Positions 23,133 through 31,988 are shown, counted from the first letter of the stretch. The stretch: 44,558 nucleotides of DNA from an uncultured Bacteroidales bacterium (GCA_902798015.1 CADBVL010000004.1:1-44558), one strand, 5' to 3'. Translations and numbers: made by a program. Notes: generated by a model not told the origin, from the sequence alone.

Positions 23133-25559
23133 ATGAAGAAAATTTTCACATTAGCAGCGGCTGTATTAGCTTCGCTAAGCTTGTTTGCGGCTGTTGAAGA
23201 TCTGAACTTCAGTGAGCCGACGGAGTTACCGGAAGGTTATGTGTATTCGGCGACGAACACACCGATCATCGCGACGGTAGCCGACAAATCGGCTGTGTAT
23301 GTAACGAATGGCGGTGGTGGTCAAGTAGTTGCAGCGTGCTTCACCGAAGAAGGATTCGACAAAACGCAAGGTAAACGCTGGATGGGCTTTGAGACAGATG
23401 CTGACGGCTGTACCTTAGTCATCAATGTCTATTCCAACCAAAAAGCCTTTACTCTTTACAACGACAAGGCTGAAGCACAGGCAACATTCACCAATGCAAG
23501 CAAAGCATGGGAAGATTGGACCATCGAGAACCTCCCTGCCGGTAAGTATATCTTAACCGCAGCAAGTTCGCAATGCTATGTTTCCGCGATGACTTTTAGC
23601 GGCGGAGCACCTTCGACAGACCCTGTTACAGAGGTCACTGTGACCGGCCCAACGACGGGTGTTGTAGGTATTCCTGTTACGTTCGTTGCTAAAGCAAAAA
23701 AAGCTACTTCTATTTGGTGGACCGACAAATACGGCGCAAAATTAAGCGAAAACGGCACGTTAGTGTTGACTCCGGAAGCAGCAGGTGAGTTCACTTATAC
23801 CGCTTGGGCGGAGAATGAATTCAATGAGTACCCTGTTACGAAGGAGCACACCATCACCATCTCTGACAAACTCTGCGGTGAGTTGATCAAAGCAACGCAT
23901 ACAGGCGGCAAGACAGCGAGTGTAGAAGGCGTTATTGGCGGAACAGCGGACAAGAACACCGCAAGTGATGGTAAATTCGGCGGTAAGGGTCAGTATTTCG
24001 GTATCACTCTGGCATCAGGTACGTTCCAAGCCGGTGATGAGCTTAATGTACATACCACCACCGCAGCAGAACAAGGCACACTTGCCATCTACGCTGACAA
24101 GGCAGGAGAGACTCTGCTCTATGACAGCGAATCGTTTGGCGCAGAAGGAGACAACATCATCTATCTTCCGGCAGCGTTGAATGATCTCTCCACACTCTAT
24201 ATCTGCCGTACGGAGACCAACAACTGGAACGGTTTTGTGGACTTTATTTCCGTCACTCGTTCTTGCGAAGCAAGCAGCAATGCGGATGTCTCGGAAGTAC
24301 GTGTGAACGGTGTTGTAGTAGAACCGGAAGGTGAAAAGGGTACTTTGTATAACTACACGCTTAGCGCATCGTACAGCGAGCCGACCGTATCCATCGCACT
24401 AACTCTGGCTCATCCGAAAGCAACCATCAAATACGGCTTGGATAATCCTTACGAGATGGGCACTCCTGATGCAGGCAGTTCGAAAGGTCAGGCATTCACT
24501 ATTGTAGCAGAGGACGGCGTGACCGAGAAGACTATCACCGTGAATGTAGCCAAATCCGCTACGCTAAGTAACAACTGGTACTTAAGTGAACTCTCTATTG
24601 ACGGTTACACGCTGGATCCGGCATTTACCCCGGAGAATAACGAGTACACAATAACCAAGCCTTACGGCGCAGCGAATCCGACAGGAAGCGACGTTCACGC
24701 TGTAACGCAACACCCGGGTGCTACAATCCAGAGCATTGATATCAACCCGACAAGCATCTTGATTATGGTGATGGCAGAAGATGGTGAGCATTCAAACGGA
24801 TATGTTATCTGGATTCAGGAAGCCCCCGCAAAGAAAGACCTGCTTGAGGTTTCATTCAGCAACGGCGTTCATGGTTTCATCAAGGACGGTAACATTCAAG
24901 TTCCGTATCTGGCAGGTGAGGCAGAGCCTACTTTCGAAGGTGTTAAGTTCTGGAATCCGGACGGTGAGCCGACCGCAGAAATGGTAGAAGGCAACCTCGT
25001 TGTAACCGGCATTGACGGCGAGAAAGCTTCTTATACACTCGAGTTCATTCCTATTACTCCGATGGAATATAGCGAGGAAGAGGTTGTGTTCAGCGAGGTT
25101 CCGAGTTACATCTTCTCCGTTTACGGGTTTGACGCAGATAAGGGTGTTAAGTTCTCGAAGGATGTAGAAGAGTCTGCCACCCGTCGTATATCCGAAGGAA
25201 GAGACCGTATCTATCTGGCACTTCCTGCAGCCGGCAAGGTAATCCTCACCTCGGGTACCGGCGCAGAGCGTCCAGTTACTATCACAGTGAACGGAGTAGC
25301 ATCTTCTGTCACAAAGACGGCAAAGAAAAACGAAGCTATTGAGATTGGTCTGAGCATCGAAGGCAACAACTTCGTAGCTATTGAGAGTAATGGCAACAGC
25401 GGTGACGCAGGCTTCATCAAACTGCAGCTCAGTCAAGATAAACCGCAGGCCATCGACTACACGACGGATGGTGGACAAGCCGTTAAGTTCATTCAGAACG
25501 GCCAGATCTTCATCCTCCGCGGAGAGAAGATTTACACCATTACGGGTCAAGAGTTGTAA
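23133..25559 (+). CDS. Secreted multi-domain beta protein with cadherin-like repeats and T9SS-like C-terminus
   Basis: An 808-residue protein with a signal peptide (MKKIFTLAAAVLASLSLFAA). An N-terminal beta-sandwich (~20-150) and an Ig-like region (~165-250, VTVTGPTTGVVGIPVTFVAK) precede a further module (~255-385). Cadherin-like beta-sandwich repeats follow (SSNADVSEVRVNGVVVEPEG and LSNNWYLSELSIDGYTLDPA, each ending in an EDG...ITV-type strand). The final ~28 residues (FIQNGQIFILRGEKIYTITG) are the module shared with three other proteins here. No catalytic motif was seen; adhesion or glycan binding is likely. It is monocistronic: its own promoter and a strong terminator bracket it. Confidence 0.85.
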   Translation: MKKIFTLAAAVLASLSLFAAVEDLNFSEPTELPEGYVYSATNTPIIATVADKSAVYVTNGGGGQVVAACFTEEGFDKTQGKRWMGFETDADGCTLVINVYSNQKAFTLYNDKAEAQATFTNASKAWEDWTIENLPAGKYILTAASSQCYVSAMTFSGGAPSTDPVTEVTVTGPTTGVVGIPVTFVAKAKKATSIWWTDKYGAKLSENGTLVLTPEAAGEFTYTAWAENEFNEYPVTKEHTITISDKLCGELIKATHTGGKTASVEGVIGGTADKNTASDGKFGGKGQYFGITLASGTFQAGDELNVHTTTAAEQGTLAIYADKAGETLLYDSESFGAEGDNIIYLPAALNDLSTLYICRTETNNWNGFVDFISVTRSCEASSNADVSEVRVNGVVVEPEGEKGTLYNYTLSASYSEPTVSIALTLAHPKATIKYGLDNPYEMGTPDAGSSKGQAFTIVAEDGVTEKTITVNVAKSATLSNNWYLSELSIDGYTLDPAFTPENNEYTITKPYGAANPTGSDVHAVTQHPGATIQSIDINPTSILIMVMAEDGEHSNGYVIWIQEAPAKKDLLEVSFSNGVHGFIKDGNIQVPYLAGEAEPTFEGVKFWNPDGEPTAEMVEGNLVVTGIDGEKASYTLEFIPITPMEYSEEEVVFSEVPSYIFSVYGFDADKGVKFSKDVEESATRRISEGRDRIYLALPAAGKVILTSGTGAERPVTITVNGVASSVTKTAKKNEAIEIGLSIEGNNFVAIESNGNSGDAGFIKLQLSQDKPQAIDYTTDGGQAVKFIQNGQIFILRGEKIYTITGQEL

Positions 25560-25562
25560 CAA

Positions 25563-25597
25563 ACCCACCCCCCAGTCCTTCCATAAAAGGAAGGAAG
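25563..25597 (-). repeat. REP-like element after the 808-residue protein gene
   Basis: C-rich left side (ACCCACCCCCCAG) and an inverted repeat TCCTTCC-ATAAAA-GGAAGGA. The layout is that of the elements at 12566 and 43810 in reverse orientation, with more divergence. Confidence 0.5.
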
Positions 25598-25601
25598 TCA
25601 T

Positions 25602-25637
25602 AAAAAACAGCTCGCAGCAAAATGCGGGCTGTTTTTT
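25602..25637 (+). terminator. Rho-independent terminator
   Basis: The inverted repeat AAAAAACAGC-T-CGCA and TGCG-G-GCTGTTTTTT encloses a GCAAAA loop and ends in a T run. It ends transcription of the 808-residue protein gene and may work on the opposite strand too, since the A run mirrors the T run. Confidence 0.85.
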
Positions 25638-25640
25638 ATT

Positions 25641-25684
25641 TATCACGTACTTACGACGTTCTTACGACGCACTTATCACGCACT
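25641..25684. repeat. Four-copy 11-bp degenerate tandem repeat, right side of secreted-protein block
   Basis: Successive units are TATCACGTACT, TACGACGTTCT, TACGACGCACT and TATCACGCACT. It has the same period as the array at 12731-12763 and related sequence. It starts 3 nt after the terminator. Confidence 0.75.
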
Positions 25685-25696
25685 AATTTGTGCTAT

Positions 25697-25713
25697 TAAT
25701 ACCTTTGGTATTA
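25697..25713. other. Small inverted repeat
   Basis: TAATACC-TTT-GGTATTA, a 7-bp stem, in otherwise featureless AT-rich spacer between the 11-bp array and the mlaE promoter. From 25714 to 25848 I see nothing else of note. Confidence 0.4.
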
Positions 25714-25848
25714 TATCCTATGTATATAATACTGGCGTTTTTGCGAAAACAGACAGGAATTTAAATAAGGGAGTCATCAAAATACAACAGAAAGAGAAGC
25801 CACCTGTTGTCAAAAAGCTTCCAAACAATCGCCGTAAAAAGAAAAATG

Positions 25849-25900
25849 GCAAAATAAAATGTATTTTATTTGCATATTTGGATTTTTTGTTGTAATTTTG
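25849..25900 (+). promoter_or_regulatory. Promoter of the mlaEF operon with overlapping inverted repeat
   Basis: TTTG at 25869-25872, 20 nt, then TAATTTTG at 25893-25900 followed by C. A near-perfect inverted repeat, GCAAAATAAAAT-GT-ATTTTATTTGC (25849-25873), ends inside the -33 element, as an operator would. The start of the gene is 38 nt downstream. Confidence 0.6.
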
Positions 25901-25938
25901 CACGGTTTTTGTATATCTTACGGATAAAAGGACAGTTT

Positions 25939-26676
25939 ATGCAGATACTACGACACATAGGAGAATACACGTTATTGATGGGCAAGGTACTTCGTTTGCC
26001 GGATCGTCAGCGTATGTTTTGGCGGCAGTATAGCCGTGAGTTGGAGAAGCAGGGTTTGCAGAGTTTGCCGATTGTGCTGATTATCTCCATTTTTATCGGC
26101 GCCATATTGACCATTCAGGCGAAGACGAATACCGAGAACCCGTTGCTTCCTACTTATACGGTAGGTCTGCTGACTCGCGAGACTTTGTTGCTGGAGTTCT
26201 CGAGCACTATTCTCTGTTTGATTTTAGCGGGCAAAGTAGGATCGAATATCGCATCGGAAATAGGCACGATGCGTATCACGGAGCAGATTGACGCGATGGA
26301 GATCATGGGTGTGAACAGCGCCAACTACCTGATATTACCGAAGATCATGGCGTTTGTAACCATGATGCCTATGCTGGTGATTATATCTACGGCCGTAGGC
26401 TTAGTAGGCGGTTGGGCGGTAGGTGCATTCACGGACATCATCACCGTGCATGATTACCTGGTGGGAGTACAATACGCGTTCAATCCATACTATGTATGGT
26501 ACGGAATTATCAAGAGTCTGGTGTTTGCGTTTGTGATTACGAGCATGGCCAGTTACTATGGCTATTACGCGCGCGGGGGCGCGCTAGAAGTAGGCCGCGC
26601 GAGCACCAATGCTGTTGTGAACTCGAACATCATGATTTTGTTCCTGGACCTTGTACTAAGTAAATTGTTGTTGTAA
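25939..26676 (+). CDS. mlaE: MlaE-family ABC transporter permease
   Basis: A 245-residue inner-membrane permease for lipid transport between membranes. MlaE hallmarks are an amphipathic N-terminal helix, then LPIVLIISIFIGAILTIQAK, LEFSSTILCLILAGKVGSNI, ASEIGTMRITEQIDAMEIMG, and a C-terminal GYYARGGALEVGRASTNAVV. ATG 25939 (MQILRHIGEYTLLMGK) is chosen because the upstream open frame overlaps the promoter. The partner ATPase follows after 36 nt. No MCE (MlaD) gene follows directly, so the periplasmic component must be elsewhere. Confidence 0.9.
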   Translation: MQILRHIGEYTLLMGKVLRLPDRQRMFWRQYSRELEKQGLQSLPIVLIISIFIGAILTIQAKTNTENPLLPTYTVGLLTRETLLLEFSSTILCLILAGKVGSNIASEIGTMRITEQIDAMEIMGVNSANYLILPKIMAFVTMMPMLVIISTAVGLVGGWAVGAFTDIITVHDYLVGVQYAFNPYYVWYGIIKSLVFAFVITSMASYYGYYARGGALEVGRASTNAVVNSNIMILFLDLVLSKLLL

Positions 26677-26712
26677 AATGTTCGCATATGCTCACAAAGA
26701 AGAAGAAAAATA

Positions 26713-27471
26713 ATGATCGAAGCTAAAGATATAGTAAAGAGTTTTGAGGGGAACGTGGTGTTGGACCATGTTTCTGCGACGTTGCGTGACGGGGAAGTGA
26801 ACATGATCATTGGTCAGTCAGGTAGCGGCAAGACGGTCTTCATGAAGAGTCTGATCGGTCTTCATACCATTGACAGCGGACAGATTCTCTATGACGGGCG
26901 CGATCTGGCTAAGATGAAAGAGCGCGAGATCCGCGAGTTGCACCGCGAGGTAGGCATGCTCTTTCAGGGCTCGGCCCTCTTCGACTCGATGACGGTGATG
27001 GAGAATGTGCTCTTTCCGATGGAGATGTTCAGTCGCCAGACTCGTGAGGAGATGGAAGAACGTGCAGCGTTCTGCCTGCGGCGTGTGGAGATGCCGGAAC
27101 ATGTGTGGCATCTGATGCCGAGCGAGATCTCCGGTGGTCAGCAGAAACGTGTGGCTATTGCCCGCGCGATTGTTCTGGAACCGAAGTACCTGTTCTGCGA
27201 CGAGCCGAACTCGGGTCTGGATCCAAAGACAAGTCTGGTGATCGATGCGTTGATTCAAGATATCACGCGCGAGTATAACATCTGTACTATCGTCAATAGC
27301 CACGACATGAACTCGATCATGGAAATCGGCGATAACATCATCTTCCTCAAGGGCGGCAAGAAAGAATGGCAAGGCAGCCGCCATGAGATCATGTCGAGTG
27401 AGAACGAGGCGCTCAATGATTTCGTTTTTGCCAGCGACCTGTTCAAAAAAGTGAAACAAGCAAACAGTTAA
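26713..27471 (+). CDS. mlaF: MlaF-family ABC transporter ATP-binding protein
   Basis: A 252-residue ATPase paired with MlaE. It has Walker A GQSGSGKT at 34-41, Q-loop LFQGSALFDSMTVMENV, signature ISGGQQKRVAIARAI, Walker B YLFCDEPNSGLDPKT and the switch histidine in NSHDMNSI. The FQGSALFDSMTV stretch is typical of the Mla/Mkl subgroup. It energises phospholipid movement for outer-membrane asymmetry. The next gene starts 6 nt after the stop. Confidence 0.92.
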   Translation: MIEAKDIVKSFEGNVVLDHVSATLRDGEVNMIIGQSGSGKTVFMKSLIGLHTIDSGQILYDGRDLAKMKEREIRELHREVGMLFQGSALFDSMTVMENVLFPMEMFSRQTREEMEERAAFCLRRVEMPEHVWHLMPSEISGGQQKRVAIARAIVLEPKYLFCDEPNSGLDPKTSLVIDALIQDITREYNICTIVNSHDMNSIMEIGDNIIFLKGGKKEWQGSRHEIMSSENEALNDFVFASDLFKKVKQANS

Positions 27472-27477
27472 AAACAT

Positions 27478-27840
27478 ATGAAAAAGATTCTTATGATGGT
27501 AGCCCTGATGGCTACAATGGTGATGGGGGCGCAGGCTCAGGAAGCAGAATCCGCTCCGCAGCGGCACAACGTACCGGCATACCGAGGTATCATTGAGAGA
27601 GAACAGCCGAACGGATACAAGTTACGCACCTATCTGCGCGGCGACGAGCACTTCCATTGGACGATGACCGAGGACGGCTGGCAGATTCTCGAGAACAAGA
27701 AAGGATGGCTCAAATATGCCAAACGGAACCGCAAAGGTCAAGTGGTAGGTCATTGGCGCAAAGCGCATAATGCAGAGGACCGCGGTCGCTGCGAGAAAAG
27801 ATGGTTAGAGAAACATGGAATAAAAAAAGTAGTTGCATAA
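27478..27840 (+). CDS. Small secreted protein resembling a stand-alone M6-protease propeptide
   Basis: A 120-residue protein with a signal peptide (MKKILMMVALMATMVMGAQAQ). Residues ~33-70 align with the propeptide-like N-terminus of the M6 protease encoded just downstream: VPAYRGIIEREQPNG here against [15 protein letters not shown] there. LRGDEHFHWTMTEDGW matches [17 protein letters not shown]. The rest is basic (KYAKRNRKG, CEKRWLEKHGIKK), with no catalytic domain and no T9SS-like C-terminus. It ends 10 nt before the protease start codon, so the two are expressed together. A role as inhibitor or folding helper of the protease is inference. It may also be a remnant of a duplicated protease. 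Confidence 0.8.
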   Translation: MKKILMMVALMATMVMGAQAQEAESAPQRHNVPAYRGIIEREQPNGYKLRTYLRGDEHFHWTMTEDGWQILENKKGWLKYAKRNRKGQVVGHWRKAHNAEDRGRCEKRWLEKHGIKKVVA

Positions 27841-27850
27841 ATCAGTTTTT

Positions 27851-29458
27851 ATGAAAAAGTTTATTAGTCTGATGAGTTGTTTAGTCCTCGCCGGGATGGT
27901 GATGGCTAAACCCGCGTACCGTGGTCCGATTGTTCAGATCGCCGCAGACGGTACGGAGAAAACAGTGTACATGCACGGTGACGAACATTTCAGTTACATG
28001 ACCGACGAAGCCGGTGAATGGTTGGACGAGATAACCCTCCAGCCGATGAGTGCAGCGCAGAAACAATTCCGCATGGCGTCAAAAGAGAAGGCACGTCGTG
28101 CGCCGCAAGCGACGGATGCCATCAAGGCCGGTGGTCAGCCTAACCCGGCACCGCATGGCCTGGTAATCTTGGTGAACTTCCAAGACAAGGCGTTTAAGAC
28201 GCCCGTAGATACGATAGACTCCATGCTTACCGGACTGCATTTCACGCGCAAGTACACGTACAAGCGCAAATCGGGCAGTGAGACGGTTACATATAACATC
28301 ACGAGTCAAGGAAGTGCACGCCAGTATTTCTGCGACCAGAGTTACGGGCAGTACAACCCTACTTTCGATGTAATCGGCCCTGTGACGATCAGCCAGGACT
28401 ACATCTATTACGGCGAGCCTGTGAAAGATGCCCAAGGCAACATCACCTCACACGACAAGAACCCGCGTGAGATGATCAGAGAGGCATGTCTGTTAGCGAA
28501 CGAAGCCGGTGTAGATTTCTCGCAGTATGACAACGACAAAGACGGCTACGTGGACTTTGTGTATGTAATATACGCCGGTTATGGTGAAGCAGACGGCGGT
28601 GGAGTGAACACCGTCTGGCCGCATCAATGGGATATGTCGAGTTTAAAAGTCAAAGTTGACGGGAAGACCCTCGGCCGTTATGCTTGCGGATGTGAGTTGA
28701 ACAATATCAGCAAGGTATATGACGGAATCGGCACTTTCTGCCATGAGTTCAGTCACGTATTGGGCTTGCCTGATTTCTACGTGACCGAAGATATGGACAA
28801 TCCTCCTCATACCTTATGCGACTGGGATATCATGGATTACGGTCCTTACAACAACGACGGCAACACTCCACCCGCTTATTCGGCTTACGAGCGTTTTTAC
28901 ATGGGTTGGCTCACTCCGCGTCTATTGACCGATCCAGAGCAAGTGACGCTTCAGAACATCAACAATGGTACCGGTGAGTCGCTTATCATCACGGAAAACA
29001 ACACGTTGCCATCCGTTGGTTGGAATCCGATGCCGAGGGTGTTCTATACGCTCGAGACACGGAAGAAATCAGGCTGGGACGCGTTTCTCCCGGGAGCAGG
29101 CTTGCTCATCACAAAGATTACGTACAACCAATCCAATTGGAAGTACAACAAGGTGAATAACGATCCGGACAACATGGGTGTGGATATTCTGGAAGCCAAA
29201 CCCAACTACAGCTCAAAAGGAGCTGCAACGGATGTTTTTCCTGCAGGTGCATCGGAATGGAAGGCTTTGGAGGATCATGAGGTCACCAATATCAAGTATA
29301 CCGCGCTAATGGGCAAAGTGACATTCACCTATCGCGGCGGTACACAGGGCATCGAAGATATCGAGGACGGCAAGGCCGCACAGAAAATACTGCGTGACGG
29401 CAAAGTGATTATTCTTCGCGGAGGTAATGAATACGACCTCAACGGACGTCAGTTATGA
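27851..29458 (+). CDS. Second M6-family secreted metalloprotease with T9SS-like C-terminus
   Basis: A 535-residue protein with a signal peptide ([20 protein letters not shown]). A propeptide-like segment (PAYRG ... GDEHFSY, 20-60) is followed by a dibasic-rich linker (KEKARRAPQ). The catalytic domain has [11 protein letters not shown] at 298-308 and a DNDKDG loop near 227. The end ([19 protein letters not shown]) is the shared C-terminal module. It is shorter than the protease at 20511-22814, lacking the extra beta modules. ATG 27851 is used; the TTG at 27833 would precede the signal peptide. The stop overlaps xthA by 4 nt (ATGA). Confidence 0.92.
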   Translation: MKKFISLMSCLVLAGMVMAKPAYRGPIVQIAADGTEKTVYMHGDEHFSYMTDEAGEWLDEITLQPMSAAQKQFRMASKEKARRAPQATDAIKAGGQPNPAPHGLVILVNFQDKAFKTPVDTIDSMLTGLHFTRKYTYKRKSGSETVTYNITSQGSARQYFCDQSYGQYNPTFDVIGPVTISQDYIYYGEPVKDAQGNITSHDKNPREMIREACLLANEAGVDFSQYDNDKDGYVDFVYVIYAGYGEADGGGVNTVWPHQWDMSSLKVKVDGKTLGRYACGCELNNISKVYDGIGTFCHEFSHVLGLPDFYVTEDMDNPPHTLCDWDIMDYGPYNNDGNTPPAYSAYERFYMGWLTPRLLTDPEQVTLQNINNGTGESLIITENNTLPSVGWNPMPRVFYTLETRKKSGWDAFLPGAGLLITKITYNQSNWKYNKVNNDPDNMGVDILEAKPNYSSKGAATDVFPAGASEWKALEDHEVTNIKYTALMGKVTFTYRGGTQGIEDIEDGKAAQKILRDGKVIILRGGNEYDLNGRQL

Positions 29459-30216
29459 AAATCATCAGTTATAATCTCAACGGCATCCGTTCCGCCATCA
29501 GCAAAGGTCTGTTGGATTGGTTAGCGGCGGAGAACCCGGATGTTTTCTGCATCCAGGAGAGCAAAGCGCAGCCCGAACAGATTGATGTGCTGGCGATGCA
29601 GGAACTCGGGTACCGCAGTTATATCCACTCCGCAGAGAAGAAAGGCTATTCGGGCGTATGTATCTTCACAAAGAAGGAGCCGGACAAAGTGGTCGTAGGT
29701 ATGGGTAATCCGAAATATGACCGCGAGGGCCGCGTGCTGCGCGTCGATTTCGGAGACCTGACGATTGTGGATGCCTATATCCCCAGCGGTACGACCGGTG
29801 GAGTACGCCAGGATTTCAAGATGGAGTTCCTCGAGGATTTTCTTGTATGGGTGAATGAGTTGCGCAAAGAGCGACCGAACATCGTGATCTGCGGGGATTA
29901 TAACATCTGCCATAAGCCCATTGACATCAATCACCCTGAGCGTCAGATTGGTGTATCGGGATTCCTGCCGGAAGAGCGCGAATGGATGGACCGTTGGGAA
30001 GCGAGCGGATTGGTCGATTCGTTCCGCGTGTTCGACCAGAGTGCCGAGCGGTACAGCTGGTGGAGTTGGCGCGCCGGAGCAAGAGCACGCAACGTAGGCT
30101 GGCGGATCGACTATCTTTGGGTCAGTGAGAGCCTGCGCAGCAAACTCAAAGACGGAAAGATCTTAACCGATGCCGTTCACTCGGATCATTGCCCGGTGAT
30201 GGTGGAGATCGATTAA
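29455..30216 (+). CDS. xthA: Exodeoxyribonuclease III (AP endonuclease)
   Basis: A 253-residue exonuclease III/APE1-type enzyme that cleaves abasic sites and trims 3' ends in base-excision repair. Active-site residues are visible: Asn7 in [10 protein letters not shown], the metal-binding Glu near 35 in [20 protein letters not shown] near 146, and the C-terminal HSDHCPVM. The [20 protein letters not shown] block is normal. The ATGA overlap with the M6 protease gene places this housekeeping repair gene in the same transcript. Confidence 0.95.
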   Translation: MKIISYNLNGIRSAISKGLLDWLAAENPDVFCIQESKAQPEQIDVLAMQELGYRSYIHSAEKKGYSGVCIFTKKEPDKVVVGMGNPKYDREGRVLRVDFGDLTIVDAYIPSGTTGGVRQDFKMEFLEDFLVWVNELRKERPNIVICGDYNICHKPIDINHPERQIGVSGFLPEEREWMDRWEASGLVDSFRVFDQSAERYSWWSWRAGARARNVGWRIDYLWVSESLRSKLKDGKILTDAVHSDHCPVMVEID

Positions 30217-30218
30217 TT

Positions 30219-30250
30219 CGGGATTCCGGTATTACGGTATTACGATAATG
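30219..30250 (+). repeat. Four-unit 8-bp tandem repeat over the lptB start codon
   Basis: Successive units are CGGGATTC, CGGTATTA, CGGTATTA and CGATAATG. The last three bases are the ATG of lptB. Same period and same position relative to a start codon as the array at 11679-11710. Confidence 0.65.
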
Positions 30251-30991
30251 GATAAACTACGAACAGAACATCTTGTAAAGAAATACGGTAAGCGCACCGT
30301 GGTGGATAATGTGTCCATCGAACTTGAGCAGGGTGAGATTGTCGGCCTGCTGGGTCCTAACGGAGCAGGAAAGACCACCACTTTCTACATGACCACGGGA
30401 CTTGTTGCTGCGAACCAAGGCAAGATCTTCCTGAACGATCAGGAACTGACGTCCATGCCAATGTACAAACGGGCACAAATGGGTATCGGTTATCTACCTC
30501 AGGAGGCGAGTGTATTCCGGAAGATGAGCGTGGAGGATAATATCCGCGCGGTGCTGGAGATGACCAATTTCAGCAAGGAATATCAAGCGGAGAAATTAGA
30601 GAGCCTGATCAAGGAATTTAATCTAGAACACGTGCGTCATAACTTAGGAGACCACCTGAGTGGTGGAGAGCGCCGCCGTACGGAGATAGCGCGGTGTCTG
30701 GCTATAGAGCCAAAGTTTGTGATGTTGGACGAGCCTTTTGCGGGTGTCGATCCGATTGCCGTGCAAGAGATACAGGATGTCGTTTGGCGGCTGAAAGACA
30801 AGAATATCGGCATTCTTATCACGGACCATAATGTCGATGAGACGCTGATGATCACCGACCGCGCGTACCTGCTGTTCGAAGGCCGTATTCTCTTCCATGG
30901 TACGCCGGAAGAGTTGGCGGCGAACCCTGTAGTGCGTCAGAACTATTTAGGACGCGACTTCGAATTAAAGAAAAAGACCCGAGTGGAGTAA
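30248..30991 (+). CDS. lptB: LPS export ABC transporter ATPase
   Basis: A 247-residue ATPase of the LptB2FGC complex that drives LPS from the inner membrane to the cell surface. It has Walker [14 protein letters not shown] near 36-48, Q-loop [19 protein letters not shown] (the PQE form is typical of LptB), signature [16 protein letters not shown], Walker [17 protein letters not shown] and switch histidine [10 protein letters not shown]. It leads directly into the glycan-synthesis genes. The start codon is the end of an 8-bp repeat array, so the usual Shine-Dalgarno region is repeat DNA. Confidence 0.94.
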   Translation: MDKLRTEHLVKKYGKRTVVDNVSIELEQGEIVGLLGPNGAGKTTTFYMTTGLVAANQGKIFLNDQELTSMPMYKRAQMGIGYLPQEASVFRKMSVEDNIRAVLEMTNFSKEYQAEKLESLIKEFNLEHVRHNLGDHLSGGERRRTEIARCLAIEPKFVMLDEPFAGVDPIAVQEIQDVVWRLKDKNIGILITDHNVDETLMITDRAYLLFEGRILFHGTPEELAANPVVRQNYLGRDFELKKKTRVE

Positions 30992-31007
30992 CATCAACAG
31001 GCGGAGA

Positions 31008-31988
31008 ATGAATAAAGCCATACTATATATCGCTGTTTTAACGGCCTTTGTTTTGAGTTCCTGTACGGACAATGCTCCTACAGTGAATTTGCAAATCAAA
31101 TCGTGCGCTGCCATGCCTTCTCCTCGTGCTAGCGCGGCTTCCTGCGCTTTAGACGGGAAAGGATATGTTTTCGCCGGGCGAAATGCAAAGGACTCCTATC
31201 TCAATGACCTGTGGCAATATGACCCGAAGACAGACACCTGGAAACAATTGAGTTCATGTCCTGGGAAAGCGCGTGTGAAAGCCGTAATAGCTGCCTACGA
31301 AGGGGCTCTCTATCTCGGATTAGGATTCTCTGGAGAAAAGGTTTATGTTGATAGTTGTTACTTACGCGATCTATGGCGTTACACGCCTGCTGATGACCAA
31401 TGGACGAGACTAAAAGACAGTCCCTTCCCTAATACCGTCAGCGGTGTTCCGTGCATTTCAGATGGCCGCATGTATGTCCTTTATAGTACCGGATGGTCCC
31501 AAAGCAAAGATATCATCTATTATGATATAGAGAATGATCAATGGTGCAACATTCCGGATACCGGCAAACGTCCGGGCGCATGTTTCGGAGCAACCGGAGC
31601 ACCTTTCTCCGGACGTTTCTTCTTTGGTACAGGACTGACATGGAAAAACACGAAGCAGTGGTATGAGGTAGATATCACCAAAGACCAATGGATTTCCCGT
31701 GCTTCCTATCCCGGCAAGGGTCGTGAATTATGCGCAAGTTGCGCCACAACAGATCATATATATCTTTTTGGCGGGAGGTTTTTTGCGGGAGAACATACGG
31801 GAGGAGAAGTATTTAGAGAAATTATGCGCTATTGCGTGGACACGGACCAATGGGAGCATTGCGGAGAAATGCCATGCGGCAAGAGTGAGAACATGATTGC
31901 TTTCTGTATTGACAATATCGTTTATTTCGGCCTTGGAGAGGATGAAAAGGGCACTCTCCATAATACCCTATACCGCATTGAGAAATAG
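31008..31988 (+). CDS. Kelch-repeat lipoprotein
   Basis: A 326-residue protein with a lipoprotein signal (YIAVLTAFVLSSC, Cys near residue 19) and at least five kelch-type blades: GYVFAGRNAKDSYLNDLWQY, LWRYTPADDQWTRL, IIYYDIENDQWCNI, YEVDITKDQWISRA and MRYCVDTDQWEHC. It is a beta-propeller expected at the outer membrane or in the periplasm. Relatives include N-acetylneuraminate epimerase (NanM) and proteins of unknown role; enzymatic function cannot be called. A good ribosome-binding site (GGCGGAG) precedes the ATG. It overlaps the Wzi gene by 47 nt. Confidence 0.8.
   Translation: MNKAILYIAVLTAFVLSSCTDNAPTVNLQIKSCAAMPSPRASAASCALDGKGYVFAGRNAKDSYLNDLWQYDPKTDTWKQLSSCPGKARVKAVIAAYEGALYLGLGFSGEKVYVDSCYLRDLWRYTPADDQWTRLKDSPFPNTVSGVPCISDGRMYVLYSTGWSQSKDIIYYDIENDQWCNIPDTGKRPGACFGATGAPFSGRFFFGTGLTWKNTKQWYEVDITKDQWISRASYPGKGRELCASCATTDHIYLFGGRFFAGEHTGGEVFREIMRYCVDTDQWEHCGEMPCGKSENMIAFCIDNIVYFGLGEDEKGTLHNTLYRIEK

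Noticed and set aside
24852..25646. 264-codon open frame on - opposite the 808-residue protein
   Set aside because: It lies fully antisense to a gene with a signal peptide, domain structure and promoter; its translation has no recognisable domain or start context.
25641..25684. Four 11-bp repeats considered as a CRISPR array
   Set aside because: Units are contiguous, too short, have no spacers, and no cas genes are near.
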